Positions 1 through 12,940 of a stretch of 64,000 bases of DNA are shown in pieces. The DNA comes from Cryptomeria japonica. Lineage: Eukaryota > Streptophyta > Pinopsida > Cupressales > Cupressaceae. The notes under the pieces were generated by a model, which saw only the letters and a program-made list of their open reading frames with translations, was not told the origin of the DNA and did not search any database. The position numbers and the translations under genes were made by a program. The stretch is taken from positions 252,759,533 to 252,823,532 of the forward strand of contig NC_081410.1 of NCBI RefSeq assembly GCF_030272615.1. Direction: 5' to 3'. Position 1 is the first letter of the stretch; every line of letters begins with the position of its first letter.

Positions 1-42
1 ATTGAATACACAAAAAAATTAACATACTATTAGTTCATCTAA

Positions 43-1235
43 GATATAAGAACAACACTAGATGGCAATCCCCTATGTGAAGCTTGTTCCTATAACTGTT
101 GCGTCAAACATGGCATCGTTCCATCTTTTTTCAAAGTCATGCTGGAAGGGAACTTCACCAAATCGGTACACTCCATATTCCTTTAACAAAAATCTCTATC
201 CTCTAAGTTATTTATGTTGTTACTAGCTACATTTTTTTACTTCCTCTTGTTACTTTTCTAGAGAATGCCATTACCATTTCTAACTGTCATTTCCAATGTT
301 GTGAATACATATGTGATTTTGCAAGGGCCAACGGGCATTCAATGGGACATTCTCCTTCTCACATACCAAAATATAGCTCGATTTGACCATGGATGGGAAC
401 AATTTGTGATTGATCATAACCTAGAGCATGGTGATTTCCTTGTATTCAAATATATGGAATCCTCCTTTTTCAAAGTTGTCATCTTTGGAAAAACTGGCTG
501 TGAAAAAAACTCCCCTTCTAATTATGATCACACCCATTCGCCACTCAATCAAATTTCCACACCAACAGTTACACCTATATCATTTCATGGTCGTGATTGC
601 AACAATAGTGATCTTCCTATTTCTTCCAACATCAACTGTGCATAGCACTCCTTATAGAAGCATTGTTCTCTTGGTTAGAATACTCTATTGTCCCCGTCTT
701 AGACAAAATTAATGTTTGTGCACTTTTTGCAACGCTTCCCACTTTCCCTTTAGAATTTAGAACTAATCACTTTCTCCTTATTTTCATTTGTACCATGTTC
801 AACTCAACAACACCTGGACCTGCAACTCACTTCATTTCAAAGAAACCTTATACTGCAATGGTTATAAAGCAATGGAATATTGGTGACCCTTTCTTGATGG
901 TAAGCAATTGAATATTGATTTCTCTACTATGTCTCATTTTATGTAATATTTCCTGATATTAAATTGTTATTCTAATTCCTTCTTGCATAAATTTCCAAAA
1001 CATTTGGCATGTGCACTACACCTGCCTCATTATCAAACACAAATAACCCTTTGAATACAAGATGACCATTCATGGCCTATCAAATATATTATTGATAATG
1101 GTACACCAATATTCTCTGCAAGTTGGAGAAAGTTTGTTTATGAAACCAAAATAAAAGAAAGCGATGTCTGCATATTTAAAAATCATGGTAAAAGCACTAT
1201 CCACGTCCACATCTTCCCTTTTCATATGTTAGGTA
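43..1235 (+). pseudogene. REM-like B3-domain transcription factor gene, remnant with two B3 domains
   Basis: Four blocks in order look like exons of a plant REM-type protein with two B3 DNA-binding domains. Block 1 (about 61-174) reads CEAC..CC..HG followed by PSFFKVMLEGNFTK, the usual start of a B3 domain; a GT follows TCG. Block 2 (about 264-520) starts after a TTTTCTAG acceptor and carries the rest of that domain, with GWEQFVIDHNLEHGDFLVFKY. Block 3 (about 800-900) reads HFISKKPYTAMVIKQW, like the start of a second B3 domain. Block 4 (about 1058-1232) reads FSASWRKFVYETKIKESDVC and then VHIF, its end. No start codon is seen in frame (stop at 40-42) and the linker after block 2 hits a stop at 643-645. 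It may be a pseudogene or a gene whose first exon lies outside the window. B3 proteins bind DNA in the nucleus. Family call fairly sure, exon borders less so. Confidence 0.6.
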
Positions 1236-2536
1236 ATCATAATACATTTCCCTATAAGACTTTTACACATATATATCGGTATCAAAAAAAACATTCACAT
1301 TCACAATTCCACATATATTGCAGGATACTAATTCTTTCTTTATGCATGCAAGATAAATTCCTCCACCATGCTTCACACCTTACTTGCCATTGATGCACCA
1401 TCAACCATATAAATGTTTTATGTAGTCACATTGTTCATCGACTACATTGTCCATTCTATTTATTGAATTGTCCATCAGTTTTTGTGGTTACGAACTCTGT
1501 TCATTGGACGATACTTTATCATATAATTATTGTTAACCTGTATGTATTGTTTGTACTCTACAATTACTTAACAACAAAGTGAAATGATACTTTCCCCAAA
1601 CAATAACTGTTTATTGTGCTATTTTCCTAGTCGTATGCACTCTCTTTATTATGATAAAGAGCTCTATTACCTTGATAAGTTTAACTAGTTGTGCAATCTA
1701 TTTCGTTGGCTGTATTACTATTCTTTAAATTGCCACACAAATATACATCTTTTTTTTGCGAAAAGTTAACTATAGTTTAACCATGTTCAATTCTATTGTT
1801 CACCACAATGTTATATATTCTTGCATCCCACACTCTCTAAACAATGAGTATCTTTAACTATTTACTCTTTCATTGTGAATTCTCACCATTAAAATTGCTG
1901 GTCTACTTTGTTTTCTACAATTGTCCCCGCATTTGCAGATTCTAGATCTACAATATTGCCTTCTTTACTATATTCTTCCAATCCTTGATAATTTGTTCCT
2001 ATTGCACGTCCTTGTCAATTCTCTATGTGTCTTACCTTGTATGATTTACCCATGCTCTAAATTATCTATATTGATCAATCTCTATAGGTACACATTAATA
2101 GGTTTAGTTATCAGCTTAGCAATGCACACACAACAAATGTACATTCAGGTAAAGGATGCAATGTCTCTGCATTCTTCTTTATTTTTTTGTTCCATACTTC
2201 TCATAATTTTTTAACTTGCTTGGTTTCAAACAACCTTTCCTCATTTTAGACCAACAAAGCCTACTCAAAAAATATTCCTGCTTTCACTACATATCGATAT
2301 GCATCCACTATTCAACTACATTGACAAGTAAGTCACTTTCGATTCAATTACGTTCTTTACATGTTTTTTGTCATTTTCCATTTGCTTAAACTCTTTCTAT
2401 GTTTGTTCTTGTTTTAGTTCATGTTTTTTGTAGGTGTCCTCCCCAGGCCAAACTAACCTTTTTCACATTTTTTATGCTATGATAGGTGACAATAATTTGA
2501 TCTTTGCACCAAACACCTCTGTTATTTTCTCTTATT
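1236..2536. other. AT-rich stretch after the B3 remnant, no gene seen
   Basis: Low-complexity T-rich sequence without a convincing ORF. The last 70 bases (from about 2465) include a segment resembling one at about 21900 on the far side of retroelement A, so this may be decayed, locally duplicated B3-gene sequence. Confidence 0.4.
2532..2536. repeat. Left target-site duplication of element A (TTATT)
   Basis: Five bases directly before the left LTR; the matching site after the right LTR (21739-21743) is TCATT, one change apart. Both flank LTR ends of the form TG...CA. Confidence 0.6.
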
Positions 2537-3308
2537 TGGTGCAGTCACTAGTTAGGAGGGACCTCAAAGAGATCAATCCGAACTGGGCAGCAAGAGTAAA
2601 CACAATGGAAACAAGAGGATATGCTAGAGGCAATGCAGAACTAGATGTATTAGATCATGGAAACTAATTATAGATAACCGATAACATTCGAGTTACAAGA
2701 TTCAGCTCACAGGCTTGCCACATACATGCTCAATTACAAAATTGGTCAGCTCCAAACCTCTAAAGCTTAAGATATATCTTATATGTTTGATCTCCTGCTC
2801 TCTAATGCTCTATTACAATGATTTATATGATCCCAAAATATCTGGTCGGTCCAAAAGGGATCAAATGCCAAAAAACAAGATCAAACGTGTAAACCAATAG
2901 GTCGACCTTCGCCAAAGAGATTCCTCTGGAAAATCCAAAGGATGAAGTGTGGATCAAAGGGAAGGTCAACAAAATGCCAAGGAACATTGGAAACCATGAA
3001 CAAGGGCTCTGCAAGCTATGGAAAGGGTCCGCAAGATTCTCCAATAGCAAAATAGGTCCAAGCGGTTCCAGTGTCCAAATCCAAAAAACTGTCTCGGTAT
3101 ACGGAATCAATAACTTGTCAGAAAATGATCCAAATGTTCTGTGGTTTAGGAATAAGGAAGATGATCATGTCCTTAAGAAAAATCCATCTCCGCAAGATCC
3201 AGTAAGACAATACAAAAAGAAATGTTGAAACTGCTAAACAAAAAACAAACTGAAAAGGAAATGTTTTTGGTTGATGCAAGATTGCCAAGAACTGGGGATG
3301 CTCCTGCA
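2537..3308 (-). repeat. 3' LTR of element A
   Basis: Starts TGGTGCAGTC and ends CTCCTGCA on the plus strand, i.e. TG...CA on the element's strand. It pairs end to end with 20967-21738, same length, with scattered substitutions. Confidence 0.92.
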
Positions 3309-6062
3309 TTAGACATCCGGGGTTGTTGAAAAAGTGAGTCTCTCACTTTGTGGGGGGCAGAGAAAAAATAATCTATCCTCTTCCTGAGAAATCCAAGATG
3401 AATCTTCAACCAGTCTATCCTTCCATTTCACTAGATACTCTTTGTACTGACTACTCCGGGTACTACCACCAATCCTACTATCCAAAATGTCTTCAATCTG
3501 ATCTGGTTCTTTCTGGGGCAACTATTTCTCCAAGTCTGCAATACTGTCTTCACTAAATTCTAATTCATGATACTGATGTAGATCTCTAATGTTGAATATA
3601 GGTGAAATACTCAAACTATCCAGTAACTCCACTTCATATGCATTTCTAGAATTGAACTTCTTCAAGATCTTGCAAAGTCCAAACTTCTTCATCTGCAACT
3701 TGTTATAGGTTCCAACTGGAAATATCTCTTTTCTAAGATACACCATCACTTCATCACAAACTTCAAATTCTTATGTATTCTCTTCTCATCTGCTTTCTCC
3801 TTAAACTTGTTGTTCATATCCTCCAAATGTTATTTGAATTGAATATGTAAGGCCTTCATGTGATCTGCAAATTCTTCTACTTCTGCACTCCGCTTATCTT
3901 CATTACTAATATCTCTCAATTTTGATATACCTCTAGGGTGTGCTCCGATAACAACCTCAAAAGGTGTTCTTTCGGTACTCTTGTTCACTAAATTATTGTA
4001 GGCAAATTCTGCTTGTGCAAGAATCAAATCCCAACTTCTGGTTTTCTCTCCAACTAAGCATATCAACAAATTTCCCAAGCTCCGGTTAACTACCTTTATT
4101 TTTTCATCAGTCTGTGGGTGAAAAGTAGAACTGAACTTCAAATTTGTCTTCATCTTCTTCCAAAGTGTTCTCCAAAAATAACTAGCAAACTTAGTGTCTC
4201 TGTTTGAAACTATGCTTTTAGGTAATCCATGCAATCTCACCACTTCCTTGAAAAATAAGTTGGCCACATGCACTGCATGTGATGTTTTCTTACAAGTTAT
4301 GAAATGAGCCATCTTCAAGAATCTATCCACCACCACAAATATAGAATCATTCCCTCTTTGTGTCTTAGGTAATCCCAAGTATGAAATCCATGCTTATGTC
4401 CTCCCAAGGTCTCTCTAGTACTGTCAAAGTTTTATACAATCCCACGTTCTGACTACTACCTTTTGCAACTTGAGAAACTCTACAACTCTACACAAATTTC
4501 CTAACATCCTTATGAATCCAAGGCCAAAAGTAATGTTCACTCATGAATGCTACTATTTTTTCAATACAAACGTGTTTGGATAATCCTCCACTATGCTTCT
4601 CCTTTATCAAATTCTCCCTCATAGAACTCTTAGGTATACACAACTGAACTCCTCTGAATAGCATCTCATCTTGAATGAAATAATCCAAGCACTAACTTTT
4701 GCCCACCATAAATGGTGTTCTACATGCTTTCCAAGGTTCTGCAAAATCCGAGTCATCATCATACAAGGTCTTCAACTCCTCAAATCCTAATACTGTCACT
4801 GTCATCTCAGTCAACAAATTCCTTCTCCTACTCAATGCATCAACAACTTTGTTTGACTTCCCACTCCAATGGTTCAACAAAAAGGTGTAACTCTGTAAGA
4901 ATTCTACCCATATCATATGTCTCTGATTCAACTTATTATGACTGTTCAAATACTGTAAGGCTTGATGATCAATATGTAACACAAACTCCTTAGGCAACAG
5001 GTAATGTCTCCACTTCTTCAAGGCTTGAACTATGGCATAAAGTTCCTATTCATACACCGAATATCTCCTCCTAGCATTATTCAATTTCTCATTGAAATAA
5101 GCTACTGCCCTTCCTTCCTGACTTAACACAACTCCAATTGCAGTTCCACTTGCATCACAATCTACTTGGGATACTTTGTTGAAATTTGGTAAAGCTAACA
5201 CAAGCTGCTCAGTCACTTTCTGCTTCCGCAATTCAAAACTTTTTTTTGCTCTAGTTGTCCACTTGAATTATTTCCCGTCTCCTCTCATTGTCTCAGTCAT
5301 ATGGCTACAAATAGAACTGAAATTTATGATAAAATTCTGGTAGAAACTAGACAATCCATGAAATGATCTAACCTCTCCAATGCTTTTCGGTGTAGGCCAT
5401 CCAACAATTGCTTTCACCTTCTCAGGGTCCATCTTCAATCCATCTACAGATATCACAAATCCCAAATAGACTAACTCTTCCTTCATGAAAGTTCATTTCT
5501 TAATGTTTATCAACAACTTTTCTTCTCTTAACCTCTGCAAAACTTGCCTTAGATGCAACAGATGCTCCTCTTTTGTCTTACTGAAAATCAGAATGTCATC
5601 CAAATATACAATAACAAACTTACCCAAGAATTTCTTCAAAACCTCATTCATCAATCTCATGAAAGTACTTGGTGCATTAGTCAACCAAAAGGCATCACCA
5701 ACCATTCATACAATCATTCATTTGTCTTGAATGATGTCTTCCACTCATCTCCTTCTTTGATTCTGATCTGATGATATCCACTCTTAAAGTCTATCTTTGT
5801 GTAGTACTTGGCTCCACTCAAACAGTCCATTATGTCATCCATCCTAGGTAAATGAAACTGGTACTTCACTGTGATCTTGTTTATTTCTCTAGAATCAGTA
5901 CAAATTCTCCATTCTCCATTCTTCTTAGGTGCTAACACTGCTGGTACTGCACAAGGACTCAAACTTTCTTTGATCGGACCTTTCTTCAATAATTCCTACA
6001 CTTGTTTATTCAACTCTTCATTCTTTGCCGGTGTGCAGCTTTATTGGGCAAACTAGCCGTGG
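3309..6062 (-). pseudogene. Element A pol: RT, RNase H, integrase, chromodomain (broken)
   Basis: Read on the minus strand from about 6062. Reverse transcriptase lies at 5989-5493 ([17 protein letters not shown], then the catalytic YLDD in [12 protein letters not shown]). The RNase H region lies at 5231-4692 (VDCDASG, then LHIDHQALQYL). The integrase zinc-binding part is at 4688-4488 and the integrase core at 4378-3830. The integrase C-terminal part is at 3749-3522, and a chromodomain at about 3500-3375 (KEYLVKWKDRLVEDSSW). Stops and frame changes separate nearly all of these blocks. In the integrase core the usual SDRD is SNRD, and the Glu of the usual QTE motif after HPQTD is replaced (EKIK). 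Two of the three acidic catalytic residues are therefore gone. Chromodomains steer integration to particular chromatin in this family. Certain as a family, clearly dead as a gene. Confidence 0.93.
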
Positions 6063-6173
6063 GAATCAAGTCCATGCAATGACTGATACTCCTCATAGGT
6101 GATAATCCATCATGCATATTATCTGAAATGATGTTTGTGTGTGTGAAATTTGGGGAACCTGCAAAGGCACAAA

Positions 6174-7252
6174 CACTTCAATAAACCATTATTTGCATGG
6201 GCTAGTTAATCAAAAATAACAAAATGAAATCCATTGCAAGTTGGCCTATTGCCTCCTAGAAAGTGCGAGTGTGGATTGCTCTCAAATTGCTAAGCTATCT
6301 AGTGACTAGACTACATTGAAACGAAGGATTTTTAAATGTGTGCAACTAGGCGAATGCAAGATCGATAATTAAGTGCAAGATTAATTGATTAAGCGAAATG
6401 AGATTATCAAGCTAAATGATAAAAACTCTAAATGAAGCTAAGCTAGATTATATGCAAGAAATTGAATCTAGATAAGAGAAATGAATATAAGCTAATGAAC
6501 TAGAAATCTAAATAAATCTAAGATTAAATGAAAGCTAAATGAAAACTAAATTGATTGATGAATTAAATATGAAAAGCTTCTTCAAAATTTCCTCGATAAA
6601 CTGCAACACAATATTATCATATTAATGATGTAAAATTGTCGGATGTTGGTTGAAGAATGAGAGCCTGAATTTATAGGAAAATCAAGAGGGAGACCAAAGG
6701 TTAGGATGGATCTTTAATGTACGGCTGAGATCAATTCGAAGGAAGCACAATTCAGGTGAAATGATTTGATTGGACAATTTAATTCCATTTTGGAGAGATA
6801 AGATTGATTTCAAATTAGCAACTCAGATTCTTTCCATTTTTCTTGAGTTCAGTCAATTTGTTTCCTTTTTTGAATTTTTGTGCTCATAATTTCCAATTTA
6901 TTTTTCAAATTAATTCCTCTTTCTTAATTTGTTTCCTTTTTTTAAAGATTTATGGCAATTTTTATTTATTTATTAAATATGCAAAAGATATTTAATTAAA
7001 TAAATGAGATATTTGATTTTAAAAATATTTTCTATTTTGAATTTTGAATTTGATCAATTAATTAAATGAGAATTTAATTAATTGTAATTGCCATGTTGCA
7101 TTTTTATACCTTAGGAATTAATTAATCAGGCTCTCATGATTGATTTAAATTGATTATTTGATTCAGGAACTTGATGAATTTTATTGAATCTAAGCACATT
7201 AGTCGAGATTAGGGGCCCATAGTTTCGGATGACCATTTTTTAGGGTATTGCA
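6174..7252 (-). repeat. 3' LTR of element B
   Basis: Matches 10109-11167 from CACTTCAATAAACC to the GGGTATTGCA / GGGTATTACA end. It carries an extra segment of about 20 bases near 6355-6380, which looks like a small tandem copy (GCAAGAT repeated). Confidence 0.87.
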
Positions 7253-7267
7253 TTTGCCCCTCTTTGA
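7253..7267 (-). other. Polypurine tract of element B
   Basis: On the minus strand this reads as a purine run containing AGAGGGGCAAA immediately before TGCAATACCC. That is the expected place for plus-strand priming and it fixes the orientation of B. Confidence 0.6.
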
Positions 7268-10108
7268 ATTGATGTGTGAGCAGTGCGTTGATTCAAAGAA
7301 CAATTGATATCTAGGAGATACCAGTTCTGAACCTGATTGACCACGAACCAGATGAAGAGCGAGGTATTCAGTTTGTTTTGAAGCAATGAAACTGAACAGA
7401 CTGATTGAAAGTGATACCGATCCCGAACTTGATTGAACTAGGACTAATGAAGAGAAAAGATACTGAACTTGAACTTGATGGATCAAGAAGCGGATCTTAC
7501 TGATCTAGAACTTGATTGAACTAGACACAATGAGTGAAGATAAAACCGATCTTTAACTTGATGAATCAAGACACGATGAGCGAAGATAAACTATCCATCT
7601 TGATTTGATGCGATGAAACTGAACACCTTCTTAGATTGAGTGTGTGATCAAAGATACTTTTTAAACCTTTGATTGAATTTAAATGAATAATTAGCTTGAT
7701 GAAAAGCGATGAAATTGATTAACATTAAGAGACTGATTCAGATGAAGACAATATCAGCTTGATTTGATGCGATGAAACTGGTATGCCCCTAGAGATTGAT
7801 TTGATTTAGATGATCGAGAAATCTCAACTTGATATGAAGTGATGAAGCTGAGATGCCCCTAGCGATAAGGCCTTGTTTGATGTTCGGTAAAGATTAGCTG
7901 CTCGACTTGTAATGAATATTTTGAAAGAAATTCTTGACTTTGAGGATGTGATCACTGATGATGATGATGTCATGAGTATGCCCCCTCGGGAGCGAAATTG
8001 AAAGATCGACAGGTTGCACAGTGATTTCAAGCAATTTGATAAAAAGATTAAGTGATTAATGATTTGAGCACAAAGAATGATTCAAAGGGCCATTTGAAGA
8101 TTTAACGTTGATTGATGAGAAATTGAGCGCAAATTGAAGAAAAGAATGAGCATTTGATGAAAGTGCTAAGTGGTCACAGTTGTCCGAAAATGACTAGGAA
8201 GATGATCTCGGATTTCGATTTTGATCCCAAAAATGGAATTAGGATGGTCAAATTAACTAAGGGTGCAATTTTCACACCAATCAGAGCAAGTTGAAAATTA
8301 GGGTTTTGACCACTTAGTCATGAAGAGAAGGTTGATTTAAATTCAAGCTCCAGGTGAAGAAGACCAAAATCATCGTTAGTATGCCAGATTAACCATGCAA
8401 TGCACAAAACTTAACATGAATGCAAAAGATGCAACTAGGACCTAGTTAATGGATTTTGATTCGCTTTCTTATCATTATTGGGCGTTAAATGTAGGAAATA
8501 GACATAAGCATCAAGGAACAAAGAGCCAGGATGACCTGAATGTCCTATCCTCTTTGATATAGCAGTCAAACATAAGCACCAAGGCAAAAGGAGGCCAAGA
8601 TGACCTGAATGCTTCTTGCATGCAAACACAACATACACTTAAAATAGACAAGGAAATAGTTCTGACCTCACTGAAGCGTACATATAAATGAAGTCGAGGT
8701 ATGTGAGGCCATTTCACCTTAATGCGAAGGCTCTTATCACAAACGCCCAATTTATAGAAGGTTTTTTAGATCATTAGAATCACATCCACAAGCAAACAAC
8801 AAAGAAAGGTATTATGCCCCTAGTCCTTGTACCTCTTAGTCAAGATAGACTTCCTTGAGTTACTTAGAGGGAATAATGAGTGAAAGCCAATATAAAAGAA
8901 ATACAAAGAAAATGTCAGCATAGATCAAGCGGTTTGAGTTGTTGTTTTCAGTTGTTCTTGTGTTGCATGTTTGATAGGGTGCTAGTGATCAAAACTCTGT
9001 ATAAGGTAGGAGACAGATGACTAACTCAAAGTGAACGATCCAAACTTGATTGCCACAAGGATGGCTTGGTTGAGCTACTAAGGGATTTAAGATTGAAGTG
9101 CCCTAGGACTATAATGTTGATTGATTGCAAGCCATGAGGGTTCTAAGGAGAACCAAGGGGGGTCACGAAAGTGACTAGAGATTATGCACAAGAAAAAGCA
9201 AAGCAGGAAAGTAAGGAATGCCAAAGTTACGTTGATAAAGGGAGCGCTTGTGAGTACAAGAGGTGTCTGTTTACCAAGTTTTCAAGTTACGTTGATAGAG
9301 GGAGCGCTTGTGAGTACAAGAGGTGTCTGTTTACCAAGTTTTCACCTTCTTGGCAGAGATCTTTCTTTTTTTCTTTTTTTTTTATAGGGTTTTTTCAGGA
9401 CATTTTATGATTTTTATGATTTTTTAAGGACTTTTTATGATTTTTTGAATATTTGCCCCTAGTGTCTAGCAAGGCAAAAGGGATTTTGAGCGGATGAATG
9501 AATAAACAAGACATAAATGGATAAGAAAATGATGGAGAAAGCTTATGTGATTGTCAAGGACTATCTCACAATAGGGTAACATGTTAATCCAAGCTCAAGG
9601 ACTGGATATAGCAATGTAAAGCAAGGGTATCGTGTAACTAATGTCATATGGTCCAAAGAAATGACCATGTCAAGAGGTTTGTAACATTTTATGTCCTTAG
9701 TTTGGATCAAGATCAAGGGATAGATTTGGCTAGGAGGTAGATAGGATACACAAGATCAAAGGGTGATAATGAAGCATAGGAGTTGAAGGGTATGGATCAA
9801 GTATAAGAGATAGGACACACAAAGCCTACAAAGGTCCTTAACCTTGTCAAGATCAAAGGTGAAAATAGGGATATGTATGAATATAGAGTGAATGAGGGAT
9901 AATGGAGGCTGAGGGATAATAAATGGATGTGGCAGATAAGATAGCATGGACGGAACTTGCCCCCAGTGAATAGTGCAAGAAGATAATGGATTATGCATGA
10001 CGCTTGTTTGCTAGGTTTTCATTATGGTACTTGCCCAAGGTGCCTGTTTACTAGGTTTTCACTAGTGGACGATATATTTTTCTTTACCTTTTTTTTTTCA
10101 CCCCTTTT
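7268..10108. other. Internal non-coding region of element B
   Basis: No ORF with recognisable content. The 7300-7870 part is made of degenerate repeats of phrases such as AACTTGATTGAACTAG and GATGAAACTGA, like an old satellite-type leader. A 60-bp unit is present twice at 9225-9344. T-rich runs lie around 9361-9440 and 10078-10108. Confidence 0.6.
9225..9344. repeat. 60-bp unit in two tandem copies inside element B
   Basis: Copies at 9225-9284 and 9285-9344 differ at about one base. Each has GGGAGCGCTTGTGAGTACAA and ends in ACCAAGTTTTCA. A weaker echo of the end (CTAGGTTTTCA) recurs near 10010 and 10050. Confidence 0.85.
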
Positions 10109-11167
10109 CACTTCAATAAACCATTATTTGCATGGGTTAGTTAATCAAAATCAACAAAATGAAATCCATAGCAAGTCGGCTTATTGCCTCCTAGAAAGTG
10201 CGAGTGTGGATTGCTCTCAGATTGCTAAGCTATCCAGTGACTAGACTACACTCAAACAAAGGATTTTTAAATGCATGCAACTAGGCGAATGCAAGATTAA
10301 TTGATTAAGCGAAATGAGATTATCAAGCTAAATGATCAAAGCTCTAAATGAAGCTAAGCTAGATTATATGCAAGAAATTGAATCTAGATAAGAGAAATGA
10401 ATCTAAGCTAATGAACTAGAAATTTAAATGATTCTAAGATTAAATGAAAGCTAAATGAAAACTAAGTTGATTGATGAATTAACTATGCAAAGCTTCTTCA
10501 AAATTTCCTCGATAACCTACAACACAATATTAGCATAATAACGATGTAAAATTCTTGGATGCTGATTGAAGAATGAGAGCTTGAATTTATAGGAAAATCA
10601 AGAGGGAGACCAAAGGTCAGGATTGATCTTTAATGAACGGTCGAGATCGTTTCGAAGGAAGCACAATCTAGGTGAAATGATGTGATTGGATAATTTCATT
10701 TCATTTTGGAGAGATAAGATTGAGTTCAAATTAGTAACTCAGATTCTTTCCATTTTTCTTGAGTTCAATCGATTTGTTTCCTTTTTTGAATTTTTGTGCT
10801 CATAATTTCCAATTTATTTTTCAAACTAATTCCTCTTTCTTGATTTGTTTCCTTTTTTTGAAGATTTATGACAATTTTTATTTATTTATTAAATATGCAA
10901 AAGATATTTAATTAAATAAATGAGATATTTGATTTTAAAAATATTTTCCATTTTGAATTTTGAATTTGATCAATTAATTAAATGAGAATTTAATTAATTG
11001 TAATTGCCATGTTGCATTTTTATACCTTAGGAATTAATTAATCAGGCTCTCATGATTGATTTAAATTGATTATTTGATTCAGGACCTTGATGAATTTTAT
11101 TGAATTTAAGCACATTAGTCGACATTAGGGGCCCAAAGTTTTGGATGACCATTTTTAGGGTATTACA
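10109..11167 (-). repeat. 5' LTR of element B
   Basis: Direct-repeat partner of 6174-7252. On the minus strand it begins TGTAATACCC, a common start for plant gypsy LTRs. Confidence 0.87.
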
Positions 11168-12155
11168 ATGTCTCTATATTCTATCAACAATTTTTTTATC
11201 TCCTCTAGTTGTTCTTCTTTAGGCTCCGAGTTCTCGGTCTTTTTAGGAACTGAGGCAAAACAAACATTCTCATGTCTCATTCCTTCCATCCACCAAATAG
11301 ATTCTAGCATTCGTATAGACTTCACTCTTCAAAGGCTCCTCCAAGGGTAACAAGGTTTGCTTCATCTCGTTGGCTACAATAGTATATATGTTCTTTCTCC
11401 CATCATGTATTGCCTATCTATCAAACTACCAAGGTCTACCCAACAAAAGGTGACAAATGTCTATAGGCATAATATCACACAAGACTTCATCATGATAATT
11501 CCTGATTTTCAATTTCACCAAACATTGCTCACTCACTAACAACTTATGATCATCCTAAATCCATGCTATCTGATAAGGCTTAGGGTGTTTCAATCTTTCC
11601 AACTTCAATTTATTCACCATTTCTTTTGAAACAAGATTATCCGAACTACCACTATTAATAACAACTTTACAACACTTATTAGATACCTTACATCTGGTCT
11701 TGAACAAATTTATCCTTTGCAAGGGTTCTTCATCTTCTCCAGTATGACACAAAGCTCTCCTCATCATCAACAATTCTCCATCTTCCGATTTGTTAGCTGA
11801 TCCAGTGGGGCTTTCTTCTACCAATGTTGTTCTCCCCAGTGTTCTATGTCTTCTTACATTCGAAAGCACGATGTCCTTTTCTTCCACACTTAAAACAAGT
11901 ACCTCTAAACACTCTCTTATCTTGTCTTCTTTCATCTTTTACTAAATTTTCATTCTAGTAGCCATCAGATTCTCTTCTCCAGTAGAAGTTTCTATCATCC
12001 TTCTGGCATGAACTACCATATTTTCTTACTTCCTTGTCATTGTTCTGATTTGTACATGTTCCTCTTCCTCTGGGATATCCTCTTCCTCCTTGAAATATTC
12101 CTCCGAAAAACCTTCCACCCCTACCTCTCTGTCTCTGCTCATGTCTTTTGTTCAT
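11168..12155 (-). pseudogene. Element A: end of gag with CCHC zinc knuckle, and aspartic protease (broken)
   Basis: On the minus strand an Arg/Gly-rich segment (12155-11955, GGRGYPRGRG) leads to a CCHC zinc knuckle at about 11897-11856 (CFKCGRKGHRAFEC). It then passes, in another frame, to a retropepsin region at 11680-11555 and beyond. The protease active site should be Asp-Ser/Thr-Gly; here it reads VVINSGSSDNLVS, so the catalytic Asp is Asn. Downstream text such as LLLGRPW (about 11430) is the usual end of the protease fold. Several stops and at least one frame change interrupt it. The segment ends at the insertion of element B. Confidence 0.82.
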
Positions 12156-12239
12156 CTTCTCTTATGCTTTCAAGGCATATTGGTAAGCTTCTTCAACACT
12201 CTATAACTTGATCAAACTGAGTTCATGCTATATAGACAT

Positions 12240-12764
12240 TCACAATTCATTCAAATATCTTGCAACTTGTTCAACCTCATCATCGACATGTCCGAACCTG
12301 ATATTTAGCTTGTAGAATGCTTCGGTATACTCCTTCACACTAGATTCCTTCTGCTTCAAGTTTCGCAACTTCCAAAATAGATTTACTTGGTAATTAGCTG
12401 GCATAAACTTCGATTTTAACTTGGGAACCATCCACTCCCATATTTTAATCTTCTCTTTACCTCTTCTTTGTCTATCAACCTGCAAATGTTCCCACCAAAG
12501 AGATGCATGACCTTTCAACCAGGTACAAACATATTTGACCTTTCTTTCTTCTATGATGTTTTCAAAATCAAAATACTTCTCCATTTTTGAGATCCAACCA
12601 ATCAATTCATCCAAATCCAACTTTCCATCATACTCTAGTGGGGTAAAATGTGGTTTAGTGTTCACCCTACTTAAAACCCTTAAGAACCTCTCTTCTTTTG
12701 GATTGATCGCTGGTGGATTTGCTACATGTTCTGCCGATGCTTCTTCTTCTTCATCTTCGCTCAC
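12240..12764 (-). pseudogene. Element A gag (retrotransposon Gag domain, fragment)
   Basis: A 174-residue ORF with the plant gypsy Gag core: an acidic start (SEDEEEEAS), FTPLEYDGKLD, then WLKGHASLWWEHLQ, KLKSKFMPANYQ and KQKESSVKEYTEAFY. This protein forms the particle that packages element RNA. In-frame sequence further upstream on the minus strand (to about 12916) looks like the normal N-terminal part but contains stops. Element C inserted at 12941, just beyond, and separates gag from its 5' LTR. Confidence 0.88.
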
Positions 12765-12940
12765 ATCTTCAATATGTCAACCTCTTCTCTGGGTTGTCTC
12801 CACGGCTTCTAACCGGGCTGCAATTCCTCTCAACATTTCCATCACAACAGGGTTTGCATTCCCACGCGCCCACCATTCCTATTTCCTCTTCACACCATCT
12901 TCACACCAGTCCTCTGCAGTTGCAGGTCAGATCCATAGTT

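Larger units (their letters stand above)
6174..11167 (-). mobile_element. Element B: non-coding LTR element (LARD-like) nested in element A
   Basis: Direct repeats at 6174-7252 and 10109-11167 enclose about 2.86 kb without any retroelement protein. On the minus strand the LTR begins TGTAATACCC (right copy) or TGCAATACCC (left copy). A purine-rich tract (CAAAGAGGGGCAAA) lies directly before the left copy, which makes the left copy the 3' LTR. The distal LTR end does not show a clean CA, and I see no primer-binding site or target duplication. B splits element A between protease and RT. It must have relied on another element's enzymes to move. Confidence 0.85.
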
